A stretch of 64,000 nucleotides of DNA from UBA2108 sp002713215 (GCA_937891015.1 CALAPY010000059.1:36905-100904), one strand, 5' to 3'; numbered from the stretch's first letter, positions 52,776 to 61,570 are shown. Translations and numbers: made by a program. The notes: generated from the letters alone by a model not told the origin.

Positions 52776-53464
52776 GTATTGGCCTGCTACAATTTCTATT
52801 TATAGACTGTATTCTATTAGCATTTTTGATGCTATTGACCTTTCTTCTTAAAAAACCATTCAGGCTAGTACAAAAACCCTTTTTCAATACCATATTGTAT
52901 GTTGGTGCAGTTGCCCTTCTCTGGGAGATTATTTACGTTCTTGCAGGTTTATGGGAATATAATTCAGTCTATACATTAGGGTTAAACCTAATAGGCGTTC
53001 CCGTAGAAAAAATCGTCCTAATCGCCACAGAAATTGCTATTACTATTCTGGTCTACCTCTGGATTAAAATCCGTTTTCAATATTCCTGGAACCGTTGGTT
53101 TCTTAGACTTTTGCTGCTAATACCATTCCTTCTCGTGCTGCCCATGACCTATGTTAATTGGTACGACCTTCATACATTGTCTGCAGCAATTTTATTGTTT
53201 TTTTCACTGCTCTACTTTTTGTGGTTTACTCCTGATTGGACTCCCAATTTCCTGGTCTGCTGCTGGACATTGCTCGTTCCATACTGTGTGCTTCAACTAA
53301 CGTTAACCGGATATTTTTCGGGCATTACAATTTTCAATTACCAGTCCATAGAAACCCAGGGGGCATACATTCTGTCCTTTCCAATTGAAGATCTTATGTA
53401 TTGGTTTGTTTTTCAGTTCGTAACTATTTCGGTGTTTGAAAAGTTTAATTCCCGAATGATCTAA
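52772..53464 (+). CDS. Lycopene-cyclase-domain membrane protein (CrtYcd-like)
   Basis: A 230-residue protein with about seven membrane segments and a GTG start. GLWEYNSVYTLGLNLIGVPVEKIVLI and SFPIEDLMYWFVF are two copies of the P-[IV]-E-[DK]-x3-[FY] motif that marks heterodimer-type lycopene cyclases, preceded by the W-x-Y-N-x-x-Y-T-L-G block. This full-length form with both halves would be a CrtYcd. In the first motif Glu is followed by Lys (PVEKI) rather than the usual Glu/Asp. It most likely cyclises lycopene ends. It overlaps the GT39 gene by 4 bases; idi is two genes upstream. Confidence 0.78.
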   Translation: MSIGLLQFLFIDCILLAFLMLLTFLLKKPFRLVQKPFFNTILYVGAVALLWEIIYVLAGLWEYNSVYTLGLNLIGVPVEKIVLIATEIAITILVYLWIKIRFQYSWNRWFLRLLLLIPFLLVLPMTYVNWYDLHTLSAAILLFFSLLYFLWFTPDWTPNFLVCCWTLLVPYCVLQLTLTGYFSGITIFNYQSIETQGAYILSFPIEDLMYWFVFQFVTISVFEKFNSRMI

Positions 53465-53532
53465 AACATTTCATCCTTGTGGCAATATCGCAATTTTTGA
53501 CTCGTTAACGTATTTTCGCCCAAAAGTCACTG

Positions 53533-55479
53533 TTGAAACTCTCCGTAATTATTGTCAATTATAACGTTAAGCACTTCGTTGAGCAGTGCTTAATCTCGGT
53601 GCAAAAGGCATTGGACAAAATTGAAGGAGAGGTTATCATTGTCGACAACCATTCGATGGATGGTTCGGTGGAAATGCTTCAACAAAAATTCCCCCAATTC
53701 CAATTAATCGCTTCTTCAAAAAACTTAGGGTTTTCCAAGGGAAACAACCTCGGCATTAATCAAGCAAAGGGAGAGTTTGTATTGCTTCTCAATCCAGATA
53801 CCCTGGTAGAGGAAGATACTTTTGAAAAGGTAATTTCATTCATGGAAGAACACCCCGATGCCGGTGGACTTGGTGTTAAAATGATTGATGGAAAAGGGCA
53901 CTTTCTACCCGAATCAAAACGAGGATTGCCCACCCCGGAAGTTGCTTTTTATAAAATGTTTGGTTTCTCCAGGCTCTTTCCTCATTCCAGCCGCTTTGGA
54001 AAATACCATCTCACCTATTTGGATCCTTCGGAAATTCATGAAGTTGATGTACTCTCAGGTGCATTTATGCTATTGAGAAAAACAGCGCTCGACAAAGTTG
54101 GCCTACTCGACGAAACCTTCTTTATGTATGGAGAAGACATAGATCTTTCCTATCGAATTCAACTGGCTGGCTTTAAGAATTACTATTATCCTAAAACCCA
54201 GATTATACACTACAAGGGAGAAAGCACCAAAAAAACCAGTGTTAACTACGTTTTCGTTTTTTACCGGGCCATGGTCATTTTCGCCAACAAACATTTCTCC
54301 CCGAAAAATGCAAAACTGCTTGATTTCCTCATACATCTGGCCATCTACTTTAGGGCATCCATTACCTTGTTTACCAACTTCTTTAGAAAAGGCTACCTGG
54401 CCATTCTGGACTTTGTACTAATTCTCATCAGTCTCTTTGGTTTGGTTTGGGCTCATAATTCAATTACAGGTATTGAGACTCCGTCAGAATTGTACCAACT
54501 GCTCCTACCTATTTATAGCCTAGTGTGGGTGTTAAGCATCTTTTTTAGTGGTGGTTATGACCGACCGACCTTACTAAAAAATTACCTCTTGGGAACCGCT
54601 GCCGGTACCGCCCTGCTGCTTATTCTATACAGTCTCTTGCCCGAATCGTATCGATTTTCAAGAGCAATTATACTGCTTGGAGCCGTAACAACCTTATGCC
54701 TGGGAATTATGGACCGATACCTTTTGCACTGGTTTAAAGTAGGAGGCTTTAAGTTAGGAACTTCGACCAAAAGACGATTTGCTATTGTTGGTTCTCAGGA
54801 TGAAATAAAACGGGTAATCAACCTACTAAAACAGACCATTATACAACCTGAGTTTATTGCCAAGGTACTCCCCGGTTCCTCGATGGAATTACCAGAGGGT
54901 TTCGTTGGTAACATGAGGCAATTGAGGGAGATTTCGAGCATATTCAAAATTGAAGAAATAATTTTTTGTGCCGAAAACGTAAGCAGCGCCAACATTATTG
55001 AACAAATGAGCCAATTGGATAATAAGTCACTCGATTTTAAAATAGCTCCACCCGAAAGTCTTTTTGTTATTGGTAGTAATTCCATCAATACATCCGGTGA
55101 GTTGTATTCCGTACTGAATATTAATTCCATAACCAAGGCAAAAAACCTTCGGATTAAGCGGGTACTCGATTTGTCGCTTACGCTATTGTTTATTGCACTC
55201 TCGCCTATTCTACTGGCTTTTGTCAAACAGAGGTCTGGTTTTGTTCGAAACTTACTGGAAGTATTAATTGGCCAGAAAAGCTGGGTTGGTTATAGCGTTT
55301 CCGGAAACAATTTACACGACTTACCGGTAATTAAAACAGGAGTATTGTCCTGTTCTCAGTCCATAGGCCATGTAAGTGAACCTCAGGCTGCGAGAATAAA
55401 CATCATGTATGCCAAGGATTATCAGTTTTTGAATGATGTGCTTACTGTTGTAAAAAACATTCGCCTGTTGGGCAATTAA
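53533..55479 (+). CDS. GT2 glycosyltransferase fused to a degenerate WcaJ-like membrane module
   Basis: A 648-residue protein starting with TTG. Residues 1-260 are a rhamnosyltransferase-like GT2 (VDNHSMDGSVEML, LLLNPDTLVEED, FMYGEDIDLSYRI). Then come four membrane segments (about 285-400), a Rossmann-like CoA-binding-type domain (about 415-530, FAIVGSQDEIKRVINLL) and a further segment RIKRVLDLSLTLLFIALSPILL (540-561), as in polyprenyl-phosphate sugar-1-phosphate transferases. Where WcaJ has about 100 catalytic residues, only about 20 follow before GQKSWVGYS (580-588), equivalent to the end motif GDMSLVGPRP. The WcaJ-like half therefore looks non-catalytic. The GT2 half should be active. Confidence 0.83.
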   Translation: MKLSVIIVNYNVKHFVEQCLISVQKALDKIEGEVIIVDNHSMDGSVEMLQQKFPQFQLIASSKNLGFSKGNNLGINQAKGEFVLLLNPDTLVEEDTFEKVISFMEEHPDAGGLGVKMIDGKGHFLPESKRGLPTPEVAFYKMFGFSRLFPHSSRFGKYHLTYLDPSEIHEVDVLSGAFMLLRKTALDKVGLLDETFFMYGEDIDLSYRIQLAGFKNYYYPKTQIIHYKGESTKKTSVNYVFVFYRAMVIFANKHFSPKNAKLLDFLIHLAIYFRASITLFTNFFRKGYLAILDFVLILISLFGLVWAHNSITGIETPSELYQLLLPIYSLVWVLSIFFSGGYDRPTLLKNYLLGTAAGTALLLILYSLLPESYRFSRAIILLGAVTTLCLGIMDRYLLHWFKVGGFKLGTSTKRRFAIVGSQDEIKRVINLLKQTIIQPEFIAKVLPGSSMELPEGFVGNMRQLREISSIFKIEEIIFCAENVSSANIIEQMSQLDNKSLDFKIAPPESLFVIGSNSINTSGELYSVLNINSITKAKNLRIKRVLDLSLTLLFIALSPILLAFVKQRSGFVRNLLEVLIGQKSWVGYSVSGNNLHDLPVIKTGVLSCSQSIGHVSEPQAARINIMYAKDYQFLNDVLTVVKNIRLLGN

Positions 55480-55532
55480 TTACGGAGTGTTGTAGGATAA
55501 TGCGGGTTAACCAAACTACCATATAAAAGTTA

Positions 55533-55576
55533 CGTCAGTCCTGCGAAAGCAGGAATCTAGAAATAAGACTAGATTA
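55533..55576 (+). repeat. REP-like repeat, copy A
   Basis: The 44 bases from CGTCAGTCCTGCGAAAGCAG onward match copy B (56490-56532, other strand) at about 42 positions. The half-unit is a TCCTGC-GAAA-GCAGGA hairpin. Beyond it the second half found in copy B has decayed (GTTCCTTCGTCGGTTCC). Together with copy B it flanks the AHSA1 and zinc-ribbon genes in inverted orientation. Confidence 0.8.
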
Positions 55577-55654
55577 GTTTCACTGAGTTCCTTCGTCGGT
55601 TCCTTGTCAAACATAGAATGGCAGCTATTCCCACATTAGTATACAATATGCCAA

Positions 55655-56056
55655 TTAATTACCCTCGAAATAATCTTTTAACGGCTCCCAATAATGCTCG
55701 TACCAACCGCTCGCAATGGACTCGTAATAGGCTTCCGGTATTCCCTTGTGGATAAAGGTTAAATGTGTTCCACCGTCCAGTGGTTTTAGTTTAAACTGTA
55801 CGGTGGAATAATGGTACTCGGGCCATTCCTCTTCCGCTGCCTGCCATTCCTGAATGATCATAATTCCCTCCTCCAGAAAAATGTTCTTGCCTTTAATGTA
55901 GCCATCGTAACACGTGAATTCACCGTTCAAACCGGGATCAATAACCGCTTCGGCATTGGTAAAAGCCGAATGTTTTTCGCTCGACAACAGCGTTTCGTAC
56001 ATTTTATCAGAGTCTATTTTAAAATAAAGCTCCTGGATGAGGTCTCTTGTCTTCAT
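55655..56056 (-). CDS. SRPBCC/AHSA1 domain protein
   Basis: A 133-residue START-like protein. It has the N-terminal helix-strand DLIQELYFKIDSDKMYETLLSSEKHSAF, the glycine-rich EGIMIIQEWQAAEEEWPEY, and the C-terminal helix EAYYESIASGWYEHYWEPLKDYF with the W-x-x-Y-x-x-x-L pattern of the activator-of-Hsp90-like family. Ligand and role are unknown. The start overlaps the end of the zinc-ribbon gene by 4 bases, so the two are co-translated. The pair is flanked by inverted REP-like repeats. Confidence 0.8.
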   Translation of the reverse strand: MKTRDLIQELYFKIDSDKMYETLLSSEKHSAFTNAEAVIDPGLNGEFTCYDGYIKGKNIFLEEGIMIIQEWQAAEEEWPEYHYSTVQFKLKPLDGGTHLTFIHKGIPEAYYESIASGWYEHYWEPLKDYFEGN

Positions 56057-56424
56057 ACGTATTCCTTTTTAATTACCAATGCATACCAATCGTTTCCCAA
56101 ATCAAGGTAGCCCTGATCGTAACAAAAATGATACGTTTTTCCTGTTTTGGTTCTATAAACATTGGTATAATAATCGAAATTAAAACCCTCACTCGTCATT
56201 CGTTTTCGGCTCACCTTTGAGGTTTCATTTACATTGAGTTCTTCCAAAATTGAACGGTTTTTAGACAATATTCGGTTAACCTTTCTCATGTAATTACTCG
56301 CTGCGCGGTGATTTCGATTGTAATGGGAATTTCTGCAACTGTCGTCGCAAAACTTTTTATCGGATCGTCCAATTAGGGGCTTTCCGCACTCTAAACACTC
56401 ACCTTTTTCCAGGGTTTGTCTCAT
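56053..56424 (-). CDS. Small zinc-ribbon protein
   Basis: A 123-residue protein. Its N-terminus has a zinc ribbon, CLECGKPLIGRSDKKFC and then DDSCR, of the DUF2116-like type (C-x2-C ... C-x3-C). The rest is basic and helical (NHRAASNYMRKVNRILSKNRSILEEL), with a C-terminal FNFDYYTNVYRTKTGKTYHFCYDQGY. This suggests nucleic-acid or protein binding. The gene is co-translated with the AHSA1 gene. I do not know its function. Confidence 0.7.
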   Translation of the reverse strand: MRQTLEKGECLECGKPLIGRSDKKFCDDSCRNSHYNRNHRAASNYMRKVNRILSKNRSILEELNVNETSKVSRKRMTSEGFNFDYYTNVYRTKTGKTYHFCYDQGYLDLGNDWYALVIKKEYV

Positions 56425-56467
56425 TCTGGTTATTTAACGCATAGTTTAAGGACAATGTGGGAATAGT

Positions 56468-56532
56468 CGTCATTCCTTGCTTGACAAGGAATCTAGTGTT
56501 ATTTCTAGATTCCTGCTTTCGCAGGAATGACG
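56468..56532 (-). repeat. REPIN-like palindrome, copy B
   Basis: Two inverted hairpin units: CGTCATTCC-(11)-GGAATCTAG and CTAGATTCC-(10)-GGAATGACG, joined by a short spacer. The ends CGTCATTCC and GGAATGACG are exact reverse complements, so the whole element is an imperfect 65-base palindrome. The inner unit matches copy A at 55533-55576. The GTCATTCC...GGAATCTAG form is common among REP-like intergenic repeats. It lies in the 294-base gap between the zinc-ribbon gene and mtaB, where I see no gene. Confidence 0.85.
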
Positions 56533-56703
56533 TTTCTTTTTATAAGGTAAGTTCTTTAACCCACACTATTCTTTAATAGCACATTATTTAACTCCCTAAA
56601 AATAGAAAACAAATTTTAGTTATTGACCTTCCCCTCAATTTATAAGACCAGATACCCCATTATTCGTCATTAAATACCTGCGATGTAAACAACTAAGTAT
56701 CCC

Positions 56704-56711
56704 TATTTTTG
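56704..56711 (+). promoter_or_regulatory. -7 box before mtaB
   Basis: TATTTTTG matches TAnnTTTG and is 7 bases before the ATG at 56719, so the transcript would start close to the start codon. There is no clear TTG 19 bases upstream. Confidence 0.5.
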
Positions 56712-56718
56712 CCGCCAC

Positions 56719-58032
56719 ATGAATCCGAACAGAAAAGTTGCTTTTTATACCCTGGGTTGCAAACTAAATTTTGCTGAAACCTCGACCATTGCCCGGTCTT
56801 TTAAGGAAGAAGGGTTTGCGACGGTAGATTTCACAGAGGTTGCTAATTGTTATGTAATTAACACCTGTTCGGTAACCGATAATGCCGATAAAAAATGCAG
56901 GAGCATTGTGCGAAAAGCCCTTCGGATAAACCCAGATGCATTTGTGATTGTGGTAGGCTGTTATGCTCAGTTAAAACCTGAAGAAATAAGCAACATTGAG
57001 GGGGTGGATTTGGTCTTAGGGGCCAACGAAAAATTCAACATTGTTGAACATCTGGGTACCTTAGAAAAAAAGGAACACGGTGAAGCCATTTATGGCAAGA
57101 TAAAAGAAGTAAAGGAATTCTTTCCTTCCTACTCTCAAGGTGATCGAACCAGAACCTTTCTAAAAATACAAGACGGATGTGATTATTTCTGTGCTTTTTG
57201 CACCATTCCACTTGCTCGAGGAAGAAGTAGAAGTAAATCAATTGAAGAGACTATCCAGGTGGCCAATGAGGTGGCTCAACAAGGTGCAAAAGAGGTAGTT
57301 CTAACCGGTGTAAATATTGGTGACTTTGGGAAAGAGAATAAAGAAACCTTTTTCGAACTGGTTCAGGAACTGGATCAGGTAAACGACATAGAACGGTTTA
57401 GAATTTCGAGCATAGAACCTAATTTACTTAGTAATGATATTATTAGCTACGTTTCTCAGTCTGAGAAATTTGTCCCCCACTTTCATATTCCTCTACAAAG
57501 CGGATCGGACAAACTATTGAAGGCCATGCGTAGGAAGTATTTGTCTGAACTGTATAGCGACCGTGTGGATAAAATTAAATCCCTAATGCCATGTTGCTGC
57601 ATTGGTGTTGATGTAATTGTAGGCTTCCCAGGTGAAACGGAAGAAGAATTTAGAACTACCTACGATTTTCTAAACCAACTTGATGTTTCCTATTTACACG
57701 TATTTACCTATTCCGAAAGGGCAAATACTACTGCACTTCGAATTGACGAAGTGGTACCACAGGACGAAAGGCAAAAAAGAAGTAAAATGCTTCGTATACT
57801 TTCTGCAAAGAAAAAAAGAAAGTTCTACGAGGATAATTTGGGATCGACCCAAAAAGTGTTGTGGGAGGCAGAAAACGATGAGGGTTTTATGTATGGGTTT
57901 ACAGAAAACTACGTTAAGGTAAAGTGCTCGTTCAATGCTAATAAAGTAAATACCACACAGTTGGTTGAGTTGAAAGAAATCTCGCGATCGGGTGAAGTGG
58001 AGGTTGAAATATTAACACCGATTCCCTCCTAA
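56719..58032 (+). CDS. mtaB: tRNA t6A37 methylthiotransferase MtaB
   Basis: A 437-residue radical-SAM methylthiotransferase. Cys14, Cys50 and Cys81 (N-terminal UPF0004 domain, TLGCKLNFAE, VINTCSVT, VGCYAQ) bind the auxiliary cluster. Cys154-x3-Cys158-x2-Cys161 (GCDYFCAFC) bind the SAM cluster. TLGCKLN and the length separate MtaB from MiaB and RimO. A TRAM-like C-terminus follows. It converts t6A37 to ms2t6A in tRNA reading ANN codons. The suhB gene starts at its stop codon with a one-base overlap, so both are co-translated. Confidence 0.93.
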   Translation: MNPNRKVAFYTLGCKLNFAETSTIARSFKEEGFATVDFTEVANCYVINTCSVTDNADKKCRSIVRKALRINPDAFVIVVGCYAQLKPEEISNIEGVDLVLGANEKFNIVEHLGTLEKKEHGEAIYGKIKEVKEFFPSYSQGDRTRTFLKIQDGCDYFCAFCTIPLARGRSRSKSIEETIQVANEVAQQGAKEVVLTGVNIGDFGKENKETFFELVQELDQVNDIERFRISSIEPNLLSNDIISYVSQSEKFVPHFHIPLQSGSDKLLKAMRRKYLSELYSDRVDKIKSLMPCCCIGVDVIVGFPGETEEEFRTTYDFLNQLDVSYLHVFTYSERANTTALRIDEVVPQDERQKRSKMLRILSAKKKRKFYEDNLGSTQKVLWEAENDEGFMYGFTENYVKVKCSFNANKVNTTQLVELKEISRSGEVEVEILTPIPS

Positions 58033-58823
58033 TGGATTTTAAAAAACTATGTTCAGACACTTGTGAACTGGTACGAAAAACCGGTTCCGCGGTTCTCGAA
58101 GAAAGAAAATCTTTTAAAAGAAGTCAGGTAGAAATTAAGGGATCACACGATTTCGTAACCCATGTAGATAGGTTGGCTGAAAAACTGTTGGTCGAAGGGT
58201 TAACCAAAATTCTTCCAGAAGCTGGGTTTATTGCAGAAGAAGGTACTTCTACCAAAGAAGGTAAGGTCTACAATTGGATTATTGATCCCATTGACGGAAC
58301 TACAAATTTTATTCATGGAATTCCTGCTTTTTCAATCAGCATTGCTTTACTGGAAAATCAGCAATTGGTTATGGGGGTTGTTTATGAAATTAATGCCGAC
58401 GAAATGTTCTATGCCTGGAAGAATTCTCCTGCCTACCTAAATGGAAAGGAAATACAGGTTTCACAGGAGTCTAATGCCGATCTTTCATTATTAGCTACGG
58501 GGTTTCCCTATCATGATTACAATATGGTAGATCCTTACCTGGAACTCCTCAAACACTTTATGAAAACAACCAGCGGTATTCGGCGGCTAGGTTCAGCGGC
58601 AGTGGACCTTGCTTATGTTGCTTGTGGTCGTTTCGAAGGATTTTATGAATATGGACTAAACCCCTGGGATGTTGCCGGAGGAGCTTTTATTGTAAAGCAA
58701 GCCGGGGGAACGGTTTGCGATTGGAAAGGTGGCGATGACTTTATTTTCGGCAAAACCATACTCGCCGATAACTCCATTCTCCACAATAATTACCTGAACA
58801 GCATCAGAAAGTTCTTCGGTTAA
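58032..58823 (+). CDS. suhB: Inositol monophosphatase family protein
   Basis: A 263-residue IMPase. Metal motifs are AEEGTST (Glu of the first motif), WIIDPIDGTTNFIHGIP (D-P-x-D-G-T-T) and LNPWDVAGGAFIVKQAGG (W-D-x-A-G). Normal length. It hydrolyses inositol or sugar monophosphates with Mg2+; SuhB of E. coli also acts in ribosome assembly and antitermination. Placement after mtaB (tRNA modification) with a one-base overlap is compatible with either role. Substrate is not shown. Confidence 0.9.
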   Translation: MDFKKLCSDTCELVRKTGSAVLEERKSFKRSQVEIKGSHDFVTHVDRLAEKLLVEGLTKILPEAGFIAEEGTSTKEGKVYNWIIDPIDGTTNFIHGIPAFSISIALLENQQLVMGVVYEINADEMFYAWKNSPAYLNGKEIQVSQESNADLSLLATGFPYHDYNMVDPYLELLKHFMKTTSGIRRLGSAAVDLAYVACGRFEGFYEYGLNPWDVAGGAFIVKQAGGTVCDWKGGDDFIFGKTILADNSILHNNYLNSIRKFFG

Positions 58824-59315
58824 TTAGATTTTAATACTGTGGAATTCCCTAGAATTTAGCAGTAACATACGTAAGCCATTTGTTAAGCACATTGTGACAA
58901 AAGAATTTTCTTCTTTTCGCTCTAGCCGTGCTCCGCTGAAGCTACGCGAAGGCGATGCCGCTAGGCTTTTCCTTTTGACCATTCTTTAAATTATGCAATG
59001 TCTACATCCTTAAGCTTATGGAGCTAGAAATCAAACCTGAGATCGAACCGAGCAACCTTGTTCGATGAATAGACTTTTATTAAAAAGGCTATTCAAGTTT
59101 GGTTGCGAATTTGATTAAACGTGAAGATTTCAATCCAGAAACGTTGAGCCGGGCAATTTTTCTTTTGCTTCGGTTTTCTTTTTGTTACCCAAAAAGAAAA
59201 TGAAGATTCAAATTGGGCTAGATCCAAAAAACAGCTAAAACATTAGTTCTTAATTCAATCTTCTTAATGGGATTACTATGCAACGCAAAAAACCTGAGTC
59301 GAAAGTACTTTTCGC
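58824..59315. other. Gene-free stretch with repeats
   Basis: About 490 bases between convergent suhB and the 59316-60059 gene. I see no convincing coding frame. It contains a GC-rich patch with imperfect palindromy (about 58922-58970) and a hairpin at 59168-59205. The rest looks like decayed intergenic repeat sequence. Confidence 0.6.
59168..59205. repeat. Hairpin repeat, TTTTCTTTTTG-ttacc-CAAAAAGAAAA
   Basis: A perfect 11-bp stem (59174-59184 with 59190-59200) and a 5-base loop, extended outward by CTTC/GAAG. A similar pyrimidine/purine hairpin is at 62437-62465. It might stop transcription between convergent genes, or be an intergenic repeat family. Confidence 0.55.
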
Positions 59316-60059
59316 CTACTCAACCGCGTTCATTTTCTCAATCAAATCAGGAAGCATTTTAAGCTTTACCCAATCATAATTCGGCTGAATATTAAGCAGT
59401 TTTTCATAGTAAACTTTGGCCTTGGGGTAATCTTTAAACTCGGTATAGAAGGAAGCAATAGTAGCAAGCAAATTCAAATAGATCCAATCCCGATTACGAT
59501 CTTTGATTGGCCGTGTTAAATAGATCGATTCTGCCTTTAAGTAATAATCAATGGCCTCCTGCAAAGAACCTCCGAGAATAGGAGGCTGATAGTATCTTAG
59601 GTTAGCCATTTGAATGTGGCAAAACGGATTGGCTGAATCAATTTCAACCGCCTTCTCTGCACTGGAATTGCACTTGTAACCGTACAAGGTAACATACCAG
59701 GTGTTAATTCCTATTCTAAAGCCATAAAATGCAGCCCAATAAGCTAGTGTACTTGCCTCATCGAAATTATTCTCTTCAAGCCACTCCAGGTTTTCGATTG
59801 CCAAATCCAGGTATTTTTCCGCTTCATCTTCCAAGTCGTTGCCTATGTGCCACGCAACGTATCCGTATTGATAATTAACCAATTCCGCCGTAAACTCAAC
59901 TTGGTTTTGGTTAAAAGAATGAGCCTGCATTTGGTCGATCACCCTTTTCCATTGTTTCATATCGCTTTTGATGTAAGCCTGAAACAAGGAATCGGTGTAT
60001 TGGCTTTGGGAGTATGCTTGAGACGAAACCAGCAGAACAATTGCCAATAATATGCGCAT
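59316..60059 (-). CDS. Exported TPR-like protein
   Basis: A 247-residue protein with signal peptide (RILLAIVLLVSSQAYS). The rest is helical and TPR-like. AEKYLDLAIENLEWLEENNFDEA, SAEKAVEIDSANPFCHIQMANLRYY and FKDYPKAKVYYEKLLNIQPNYDW resemble helix pairs of tetratricopeptide repeats, with a central aromatic-rich block (YWAAFYGFRIGINTWYV). Periplasmic; function unknown. It is the last of three minus-strand genes of exported proteins, 74 bases after the lipoprotein gene. Confidence 0.75.
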   Translation of the reverse strand: MRILLAIVLLVSSQAYSQSQYTDSLFQAYIKSDMKQWKRVIDQMQAHSFNQNQVEFTAELVNYQYGYVAWHIGNDLEDEAEKYLDLAIENLEWLEENNFDEASTLAYWAAFYGFRIGINTWYVTLYGYKCNSSAEKAVEIDSANPFCHIQMANLRYYQPPILGGSLQEAIDYYLKAESIYLTRPIKDRNRDWIYLNLLATIASFYTEFKDYPKAKVYYEKLLNIQPNYDWVKLKMLPDLIEKMNAVE

Positions 60060-60133
60060 TCCAGTGAATTAAAACATTGTCAATAAAGCCCTCAACCTGA
60101 ATTCTGGTAGAAGAAGGCTTTGCTTGTAATACT

Positions 60134-60730
60134 TTACTTTTTCTCAAATTCCCAAAGGCCGGTTTCAGTTCTTTTTCCAGTGGGTTTGTTTTCGGTATAA
60201 TCGTATTTCCAGCGCATTTCCTTGTTCTTAAGCATATCCAGATTAATAACTTTGCCGTAGAGTGGATTTACAAATGCTTCTGCATCCACCTCAGAAAGCC
60301 CATCAACTCGCTTTTCAATTCTTTCGGCCTGCATAAGCAATTGCGATTTTGTTTTCGTATCTCCCGCTCCACCGGTAAAATTCCAAATCCCTGTCTCCAG
60401 ATAACGAGTAGTAATAGCTGGTGTATTGGGTGAAAAGTGATTAGCCGGATACTCATTGGTTTTGTTAATGGTGTATTCACCCGATTTGGTAAAACTAAAT
60501 TCATGAGTGACCGGAAAGCTGGATAATTCTACTCCATCCATAGATTTGACAAGGGTAGTTCCATTGTATGTCCAAACGGTGTCGTTAATGCTATAGACTG
60601 CATGAGTAACCTTCCAATCCCCGGACAGTCTTCCCTTTCTGGTTTTTAAGCTTATAAAAGGATCATTTTCACCCTTCTTACAAGCCGACAACGCGGCAAC
60701 TACCGCTAATATTAAGAGTAGATTTTTCAT
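60134..60730 (-). CDS. Lipocalin-like lipoprotein
   Basis: A 198-residue lipoprotein: signal MKNLLLILAVVAALSAC gives Cys17 as lipid attachment site. The start of the mature part RKGRLSGDWKVTHAVYSIND has the G-x-W of lipocalin-like domains. Ends GLWEFEKK, a matching terminal strand. It overlaps the upstream OMP gene by 4 bases (ATGA), so the two are probably functionally linked in the outer membrane. Ligand unknown. Confidence 0.8.
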   Translation of the reverse strand: MKNLLLILAVVAALSACKKGENDPFISLKTRKGRLSGDWKVTHAVYSINDTVWTYNGTTLVKSMDGVELSSFPVTHEFSFTKSGEYTINKTNEYPANHFSPNTPAITTRYLETGIWNFTGGAGDTKTKSQLLMQAERIEKRVDGLSEVDAEAFVNPLYGKVINLDMLKNKEMRWKYDYTENKPTGKRTETGLWEFEKK

Positions 60731-61503
60731 TCTCGTGCAACTTCACTGACCTTATTGCCTCCAAAGTAATAAGACACGTTTATACTTAAATTATTGCTGT
60801 GATCAAAACCACTGGTTACATTTCGTTCCGATCCAATTTCACGCTTCGATTTGGCTGTGCCACTTACCGGGGTATCAATGGTAACGCGTTCCCAATCGCC
60901 TCCATCACGAGACCAGTAGTAACCAATGTTATATTCCAAACCCAGGGCAAGCCTGGGAGCAATGTAGTAATTGAACCCAATTATTCCGTTGATTCCAAAC
61001 ATAAACCCACCATCGCGGTTAAAGGTGGTTTGCCTTTTATCGGTACCCGTAGTGTCCGTCGATTCAATATCAATTTGCTGCTTGGTTTTGCCTAAAAACC
61101 CCAGGTTAACTCCTGCTCCAATATAAGGATCGAGTCGTTTAAGCCCCTGAAAGTGATACTCGTAGGAGGGAGAAAGATAAAGGTTAAATTTCTTATGAGT
61201 AGAATCGTAAGCTACCTTGGCAGACCCCGCACTATCCACTAAATTGTATTTGGAGTTATAAGATTGAATGCCCAAACCCAACCGAATCACATGGTTGTCA
61301 CGGACATAGAATTTGCCTAAAATAAGATCGTTTCCCATGGGGTCTTTCACTGGGGCTACGTTGATATTGGAAATGAGGCCGGCAACATTAAAAACAACTC
61401 CCATTTGCCCTTGTTTGGGTTTGTATTCTTTCTCTTCTTCCTTTTGTGCATAGGAAGCAAAAACCATTAAGATTATAACCAATACAGCAAGCAATTTTTT
61501 CAT
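60727..61503 (-). CDS. Outer-membrane beta-barrel protein
   Basis: A 258-residue porin-like protein. Signal peptide (LLAVLVIILMVFASYA), then alternating beta strands: MGVVFNVAGLIS, NHVIRLGLGIQSYNS, FNLYLSPSYEYHF, PYIGAGVNLGFLG, GINGIIGFNYYIAPRLALGLEYNIGYYW, and terminal NLSINVSYYFGGN. This fits an OMP_b-brl (OmpW/PorT-like) eight-strand barrel. The barrel ends short of the C-terminus, which is unusual, because the final residues SEVARE follow the last strand. It heads the three-gene exported group. Confidence 0.82.
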   Translation of the reverse strand: MKKLLAVLVIILMVFASYAQKEEEKEYKPKQGQMGVVFNVAGLISNINVAPVKDPMGNDLILGKFYVRDNHVIRLGLGIQSYNSKYNLVDSAGSAKVAYDSTHKKFNLYLSPSYEYHFQGLKRLDPYIGAGVNLGFLGKTKQQIDIESTDTTGTDKRQTTFNRDGGFMFGINGIIGFNYYIAPRLALGLEYNIGYYWSRDGGDWERVTIDTPVSGTAKSKREIGSERNVTSGFDHSNNLSINVSYYFGGNKVSEVARE

Positions 61504-61570
61504 GGGTGTTTCTTTTAAAGTTATTTTTTTAGCTGCTTTAACGAAGGAAAATTAAGCATAGTATATTCAA

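Noticed and set aside
54795..55226. 143-codon minus-strand frame inside the GT2 fusion gene
   Set aside because: It is antisense to a clear domain structure; the translation is low complexity and has no motifs.
58922..58970. GC-rich patch considered as an RNA gene or attachment site
   Set aside because: Palindromy is imperfect, no cloverleaf or conserved tRNA bases are visible, and there is no integrase nearby.
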